In this document: positions 59,340 to 64,000 of the stretch, piece by piece
How the letters are laid out: every line of letters begins with the position of its first letter
How positions within the stretch are numbered: the first letter of the stretch is position 1
Origin: Perkinsus olseni
Taxonomy: Eukaryota > Perkinsozoa > Perkinsida > Perkinsidae
Reading direction: 5' to 3'
Length of the DNA stretch: 64,000 bases
Assembly (NCBI GenBank): GCA_013115135.1
Contig: JABANP010000176.1
Location: forward strand, 1-64,000
Notes under the pieces: generated by a model
Seen by the model: only the letters and a program-made list of their open reading frames with translations
Database searches by the model: none
Told to the model about the DNA's origin: nothing
Translations under genes and position numbers: made by a program

Positions 59340-60010
59340 CGAAATAAACACAACACCGATACTGATTAGAGAGAATAGTATTAATAGAATTATGGCAGAT
59401 CAATATGTTGTGCATGTCGTTGCAATCATTTAGAGACGTGAGCCGCGGTCACCGGCGTGTTGCTGCAACACTGTTGCATCATCAATAGAAAAGAGACGGA
59501 ACGAGAAGGATACGTACCGGTGAAGATGGAGTAACTCGCCGAAGGCAAAGTAACTACAAGCGCCAAGGCGAAGCAAGGACTCCTGAAATTACCCCCGAAC
59601 TGTCCCAGACATCATCCAGATTGGAATGAACACGACACCGATAGAATTAGAGAGAATAATATTAATGAAGCAGCGGATAAATATGCTGTGCATGTCGTTG
59701 CAATCACTTAGAGACATGAGTCGTAGGCCGCCAGGGCCTTGCACCATCATTTGGAAAGGCAGCAGTGATTTGCCGAAGGCACAATAACTACAAATGCCGA
59801 GACGAAGCAAGGACTCCCGATATACCTCCGAACTGTGCCAGACCGTCACCGAAATTTAAATGAAGACGACACCGATACAATTCAAAGAGAATAATATGAA
59901 TAATAATATGCCAAACAAATATGCTGTGCTTGTGGTTTCAATTATCAAAATACAGGAGACGTGAACAGCGAGTGAACTGCAGCATCATTAAGGGAAAGAG
60001 CTGACAAACG
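59340..60010. repeat. three diverged tandem copies, unit about 230-280 bp
   Basis: Units begin at about 59346, 59629 and 59863, each with ACAC(A/G)ACACCGATA, GAGAGAATA, ATATG(T/C)TGTGC and a run like CGAAGCAAGGACTCC before the next unit. The third unit is partial. Copies differ by substitutions and a 50 bp length difference. No coding frame is conserved. Confidence 0.85.
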
Positions 60011-60508
60011 TGAGATTTCACGGTGAACTTCACCGGGTGAAGTAGCTCCTAGATCATGATGCAAACAAGATAAAACAATTTTATCATAAAACGATATGTA
60101 GAACAAAATGCCCGGGGTTTAAGGCCGTCTTGGAGGGCCTCATTAACTTTGTCTTAGCGACACTAAGAACTATACGAGGGGTCCTGGTGACGAACAGCTC
60201 CCTAGAAGTACAACAGCGAGTCCAAATTCACGGTCACAGACCTGTGGCACAGCACCTGACAAATTCGAGAGAACACACTGATGATTGCTCCGGCAATCAG
60301 CAGTAGGAGATACTAGCACGCCCAATTAAAATGAGGTCAGTGCCCACCGCCGCAGTGGTCCACTGCTCGAGACATGCACATATAAACGCATGTTTACCTT
60401 TCCTGTCTAGGTGATCAATATATTCAATAGATTGTATTGGGTCGCTCGATTGCGGGCTTGAGAATGCTATGGAAAACTGAAATGAAGTGCGTTGGACTGT
60501 CCGATCTG

Positions 60509-60575
60509 GACTCACTTGGGTAGCAATCTTGTTCCTCAGCCGCATCACTATTCTACGAGCAGTCGTAATGCGTAT
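60509..60575. repeat. dispersed repeat A, copy 2
   Basis: GACTCACTTGGGTAGCAATC then TTGTTCCTCAGCCGCATCAC. Matches copies at 49016 and 61213; similarity extends upstream (GTGCGTTGGACTGTCCGA here, GTGCGTCGGACTGTCCGA in copy 3). Confidence 0.9.
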
Positions 60576-61181
60576 TCCGTCGTGGATACGGAGTTCGTGA
60601 TTTCCAAGGTATGTATCCCTGGAAGCTATGTACCTCTCGTACCAACTTCTCGATGATTCTGCTCAGAAAGGATCCCATCTTGATGAGAGACTTCGTCATC
60701 GCAATTAGATGCAGTCCTTGTAGATGACTCGACTGCAGGAGGAAGTCTGGGGAGGGAACAAAAGACTTGTCACAAGCCAACACCATGGCGATTTCAGTTA
60801 ACGAGTTGGCAATGACTAAATAATGACCTAGCGGCTATCACGACTGGAAATAACTCAGTGAGAGACGACTCGAGCTCGTGATGGAGGTTCTTCGTGCCAT
60901 ATGATACACTCACGATGCACCTCGTGTATTACACGACATCGGCACCAGAGCAAGATTCTATGTAGAACGAGAACGAGCGTGCTACGGGGTGCACAACACT
61001 CCGGTCTCGAAACTCTCGAGTCGAGATCCGCAGTCTTCTAAACTTTAGAGTTCAGAAATATGCGCCAGACGCATTGCGCCTCTTTATATGATAATTCACT
61101 GCGTGAATCTTCTCTATGTGAGCGGCTTCGCCTCTCTTGACCCTCGCACATGAATAGTATACCCAAATTTGACCGTGGTGT

Positions 61182-61285
61182 GCCTGTGAAGTGCGTCGGA
61201 CTGTCCGACCCGGACTCACTTGGGTAGCAATCTTGTTCCTCAGCCGCATCTCTATTCTCACTAGCAGTCTCAAAGCGCTTCCTTC
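61182..61285. repeat. dispersed repeat A, copy 3
   Basis: About 100 bp shared with copies 1 and 2, including GTAGCAATCTTGTTCCTCAG and the downstream AGCAGTCTCAAAGCGCTTCC (copy 1: AGCAGTCTTAAAACGCTTGC). It lies 700 bp from copy 2 in the same orientation. Confidence 0.9.
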
Positions 61286-61547
61286 TCTCGGCGAGTCTCC
61301 CTGATGCTCAGGGCCTGAGCCTTTCTTAGCAAAAAAACCCTTTTACAAATCATCTCATGGCAGGAACTTCCGCCTAACAGTCACAACTGCATTCGACTCT
61401 CACCCATCTCATCGCCTTTTATGTATTTCTCAAAGTTGAGAATCTCGACTTATTCTACTACTTTGTGCTCAATTTGTTGCTTGTCTACGCGTACGATGCC
61501 TTCTGCCAGGCAAAAGTATTCTTCTGTTTAGCATTTATATCAAACGA

Positions 61548-61978
61548 TCATCCGATCGTACAATCATTCACAGCAACAGTCTTCTTGTCCTCGTCAAACG
61601 AAACAACCCGTGATATCATCCGAATCACTAACTCATCCACAGAAGACGGCCGAATTTCGGCGGTTCTAGCGTCAGTCGAGCCTCGAATTTCGAGACTGTT
61701 TCGCCCTGGTCTTTTCTCTTTCGTATCTGCGGCGCACGCAGAACGCATCAGCCTCTCCTAAAAGTCTAAGATGCAGCTTAGATAGCACAATTAAGAGTGT
61801 CAGCCTCTAGCAGTGGTAGACTACCACCTGGATGACTATGCTATTTCTCAGCGCGATCGTTGCATTCGCCCGAAACCTTAGAGTGGCTCCTTCATCTCGG
61901 AGAATTTTGCTGAGCTTTTTCTTGATAATGTTCTTCCGCGCGGCCTGGTTGCCTTAATTTGGCGAGCTCCTTAATAAG
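61548..61978 (-). CDS. possible gene fragment
   Basis: Minus-strand segments look coding: DLIKELAKLRQPGRAEEHYQ at about 61890-61980, and MRSACAADTKEKRPGRNSLE..RPSSVDELVIRMISRVVSFD at 61748-61548. A GTTTCG-donor intron could connect them. No start or family identified. Confidence 0.22.
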
Positions 61979-61980
61979 AT

Positions 61981-62081
61981 CCGTTTCTCTTGGATCAGCC
62001 AAGAGAAACGGTATACAAGTTGGGTGTATACCTACAGAGAGCTAACTATCAGTCACAGTGATCGATAATCACTGATCAGTG
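61981..62081. repeat. cluster of four short perfect inverted repeats
   Basis: CCGTTTCTCTTGG/CCAAGAGAAACGG (61981-62011, 5 nt loop). GTATACA/TGTATAC (62011-62031). CAGTGAT/ATCACTG around CGATA (62056-62074). CACTGATCAGTG (62070-62081), overlapping the last. All lie end to end within 101 bp. Confidence 0.88.
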
Positions 62082-62339
62082 CTTACTCACAACACGTTTC
62101 AAGCTGTTCAAGTCTCTTCATCCATGGCAACACACGACGGCGATGACGATTGTGTGTGCGTACACATAGGGGCGCGCGATGATAGGAGTAGTACGTGTGT
62201 GAGATCAGTTGAGAGGCCTTCGGGAAGAGTGAGAGGCTGGGATCTCAGACTGAGATCAATAAGAACCATTTCACCCCCTCTCACTTAGTTCCCATCAACC
62301 GTTCCCATCCCATAGTTCCCATCAACCGGGAAAATCACG

Positions 62340-62960
62340 GGTGGAGCCTAAACTCCTTGCCCGGTCGACTGCACCAAATTCGTCGATGCGGGTTGGCAGC
62401 CGTCGTCCAGAGCACTCGATGGGCAGACAATAGAGGGACATTCTGGTTACCAACGGCTTGCAACATTGCGATACTGTTGCGGCCAAGCAGAACAGACGGA
62501 CGTATGCGGCTCACAGAGAGGAAGGGAAGAACAATACTCGGACCCGAAGATCTGAGACCGGAATAAGAGCCTCGATACCGGAAGTGGCAATGTCACTCAG
62601 CATAACAGTGTCAACCGGAAAGCGTCTAACATCGGTCAATTCAGGGACCAAAGCCGAATCAATTAGACTAACGTCAGCCCCTGTATCCACTAAGCACGAC
62701 AACTTCTTCCCAGCAAGGAAAAAGTCGACAGTTTAGGGTGAAAAGGCTACAGACGTAGAAATTTGTGGTTTAGTAAACGCATGCACAACATGAGCATTTT
62801 GTGGTTGACTTTCACCAGTACGAGGGGCAGTACAAACCGACGACCGACGACCTTTGACCACAATAACCGCATATAAGGTCATCAACATTGAGGCTACAAG
62901 CATCAGTGCTTGAATAAATCAAACTGCTTTGGGGTTTTACTAATTTGGTGACCAAATTCT
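62340..62960 (-). pseudogene. retroelement aspartic protease remnant
   Basis: At 62702-62511 the frame reads CLVDTGADVSLIDSALVPEL, the DTGA flap-protease signature of LTR-retrotransposon (retropepsin) proteases. A stop codon interrupts the same frame just upstream (near 62735). Downstream a frame change is needed to reach a VLLGRNSI segment that resembles the second hydrophobic-Gly motif. No reverse transcriptase, integrase or LTRs are visible nearby. It is a broken relic. Confidence 0.7.
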
Positions 62961-63079
62961 GGTCCGGGCTCCACTTAATTGGTCTGAGATTTTACTCAGT
63001 AGATTTGGAAATGGTGTAGACCACGGTTCAGCGTCTACGCTGCATCATACTACAGTAGGCGTAGATGCTGACTGGCGTT

Positions 63080-63547
63080 TCTGTCACTAAACAACATAGA
63101 CGGCGCTTCACGGCAATTCACATCAGATTTATCACGATAGCCATTTGCCGCCGGAGTCGATACTCCCGAATGCTTCTGCGATCTGAAGTGAACCCGGTCA
63201 TAGTGATCGCCATAGAGCTACTCTCGTCACCTGCTCATTGGTAAAAAGATTCTTCTGTATCCCCGGTATCAGGAATGCGTCCAGAACCGAAGGATCTTCA
63301 GCTCGACCGTTGCGCTGAGGATACTAACTTGACCACTCACGCACTCACGAGGCCCGCAAACGACAAAACAGAATCCCGCAAGGGAACGAGTGAGCTTACC
63401 TCGCCTTGTCGCATCGGGCAGGTTTCTGAGATATCGGACCCTGTGGCCATCGCCGGAGAGTCAACCTTCACCTGTTGGCTCTTTCCGGAGGTCGGGAGGT
63501 GGCTCTCTACTTCCCGCCAGCGGTGGGGGCAGTTGGACCCGTTTCAT
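63080..63547 (-). pseudogene. decayed second copy of the EF-hand gene
   Basis: Copy of exons 1-4 of the gene at 44.8-45.9 kb. Exon 1 keeps its ATG (63547) and reads RVQLPPPLAGSREPPPDLRK. Exon 2 is shortened (ETCPMRQGE in place of the 27-residue version). Exon 3 is nearly unchanged (GRAEDPSVLDAFLIPGIQKN). The first EF-hand is ruined: the DSDGNGYLD loop is replaced by DSGGKWLS followed by a stop. The second EF-hand exons are missing. The conserved flank continues upstream to about 63880. Confidence 0.75.
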
Positions 63548-64000
63548 GTGCGGATGAGTGCCGTCGCAGAAATATCGCGGAAAGCGAGATCAGCGAACAG
63601 GAGTGGTCAGCTTGTGCTAACATTATACGCGATGAGGGCACGACGGCCGCCCATCTTCGGCCTCGAGTGACCGACGCTGTATTCGGGGAGGAGAATCTGT
63701 TCGCACATCCCGGATGTGACATCGTGAGGTGTCAGCTTTGAAGTTTGGTTGCGAGTACTTCGGCAATTTAGGGGACTAAACACAGGAACGATGTTAGGTG
63801 CCGCACACTTGTCAATGTTGAACTTTTTCGAGCATCGTGGAAAGCTGAAGTAGCTTTGAGAGCTGTGATGTATACAATCTGCGGACCTCAGTCATAAAGA
63901 AATTGCCGACGCTAACAATCCCAAGAATAGTTTGGCCGTATACTGTAGTAAGCCGTGGTTGTACCCGTCCAAAACAAGCTCATCAGCTCGGCGGCGCCAA

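Noticed and set aside
59130..59415. Minus-strand frames rich in Thr and Tyr
   Set aside because: Produced by the triplet microsatellite and the tandem repeat.

Overview
This is a window of nuclear DNA from a eukaryotic protist. Genes are split by many short GT-AG introns. Most are about 40-60 nt, with a class of 27-30 nt. The code is standard, base composition is balanced, and genes sit on both strands with little space between them. The gene content (LC8 dynein light chain, TLDc, EF-hand proteins, VPS50, SmE, a phytochelatin synthase-like enzyme, PI-PLC X proteins, a bacterial-type YccF protein) fits a free-living or parasitic alveolate. A perkinsozoan (Perkinsus-like) genome is my best guess, made by inference without any database search. 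Exon joins given here were worked out by hand from reading frame and splice sites and need transcript support.

Layout. 1-2.1 kb: a LicD/fukutin-like type I membrane protein (-), open at the window edge, and a weak gene. 2.6 kb: a 21-22 bp tandem repeat. 2.8-6.9 kb: VPS50/syndetin (+), a subunit of an endosomal tethering complex. 7.2-10.5 kb: an ankyrin-like membrane protein, a small zinc-knuckle protein and an LC8 dynein light chain (+). 11.2-25.6 kb: an island of predicted secreted proteins, all on +, in the order PLC1 - X1 - X2 - PLC2. PLC is a PI-PLC X-domain family and X is an orphan family. A 4 kb GAF-domain/coiled-coil gene on the minus strand lies between X1 and X2.

26.0-45.9 kb is an almost unbroken minus-strand housekeeping block: TMEM245/AI-2E-like membrane protein, galactokinase, tRNA-Pro(AGG, + strand), YccF-like protein, SmE, TLDc protein, several unrecognised small genes, phytochelatin synthase-like enzyme, an HAD-like protein, a calcineurin-B-like EF-hand protein, and a second EF-hand protein with a proline-rich N-terminus. 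46-52 kb is repeat-rich and gene-poor: an AACGCG array, GGAAATTTC-type repeats, dispersed elements and a promoter-plus-exon-1 copy of the 45 kb EF-hand gene. 52.2-57.8 kb holds a many-exon coiled-coil gene (-).

57.8-64 kb is again repeat-rich: hairpins, a tandem repeat of about 230-280 bp units, dispersed repeats, a broken retroelement protease, and at 63.1-63.9 kb a decayed second copy of the EF-hand gene. The most unusual material is the PLC/X secreted-protein island, the 27-30 nt introns (supported by paralogue comparison), the three-stage duplication of the EF-hand gene, and a motif shared by three introns of the TLDc gene.
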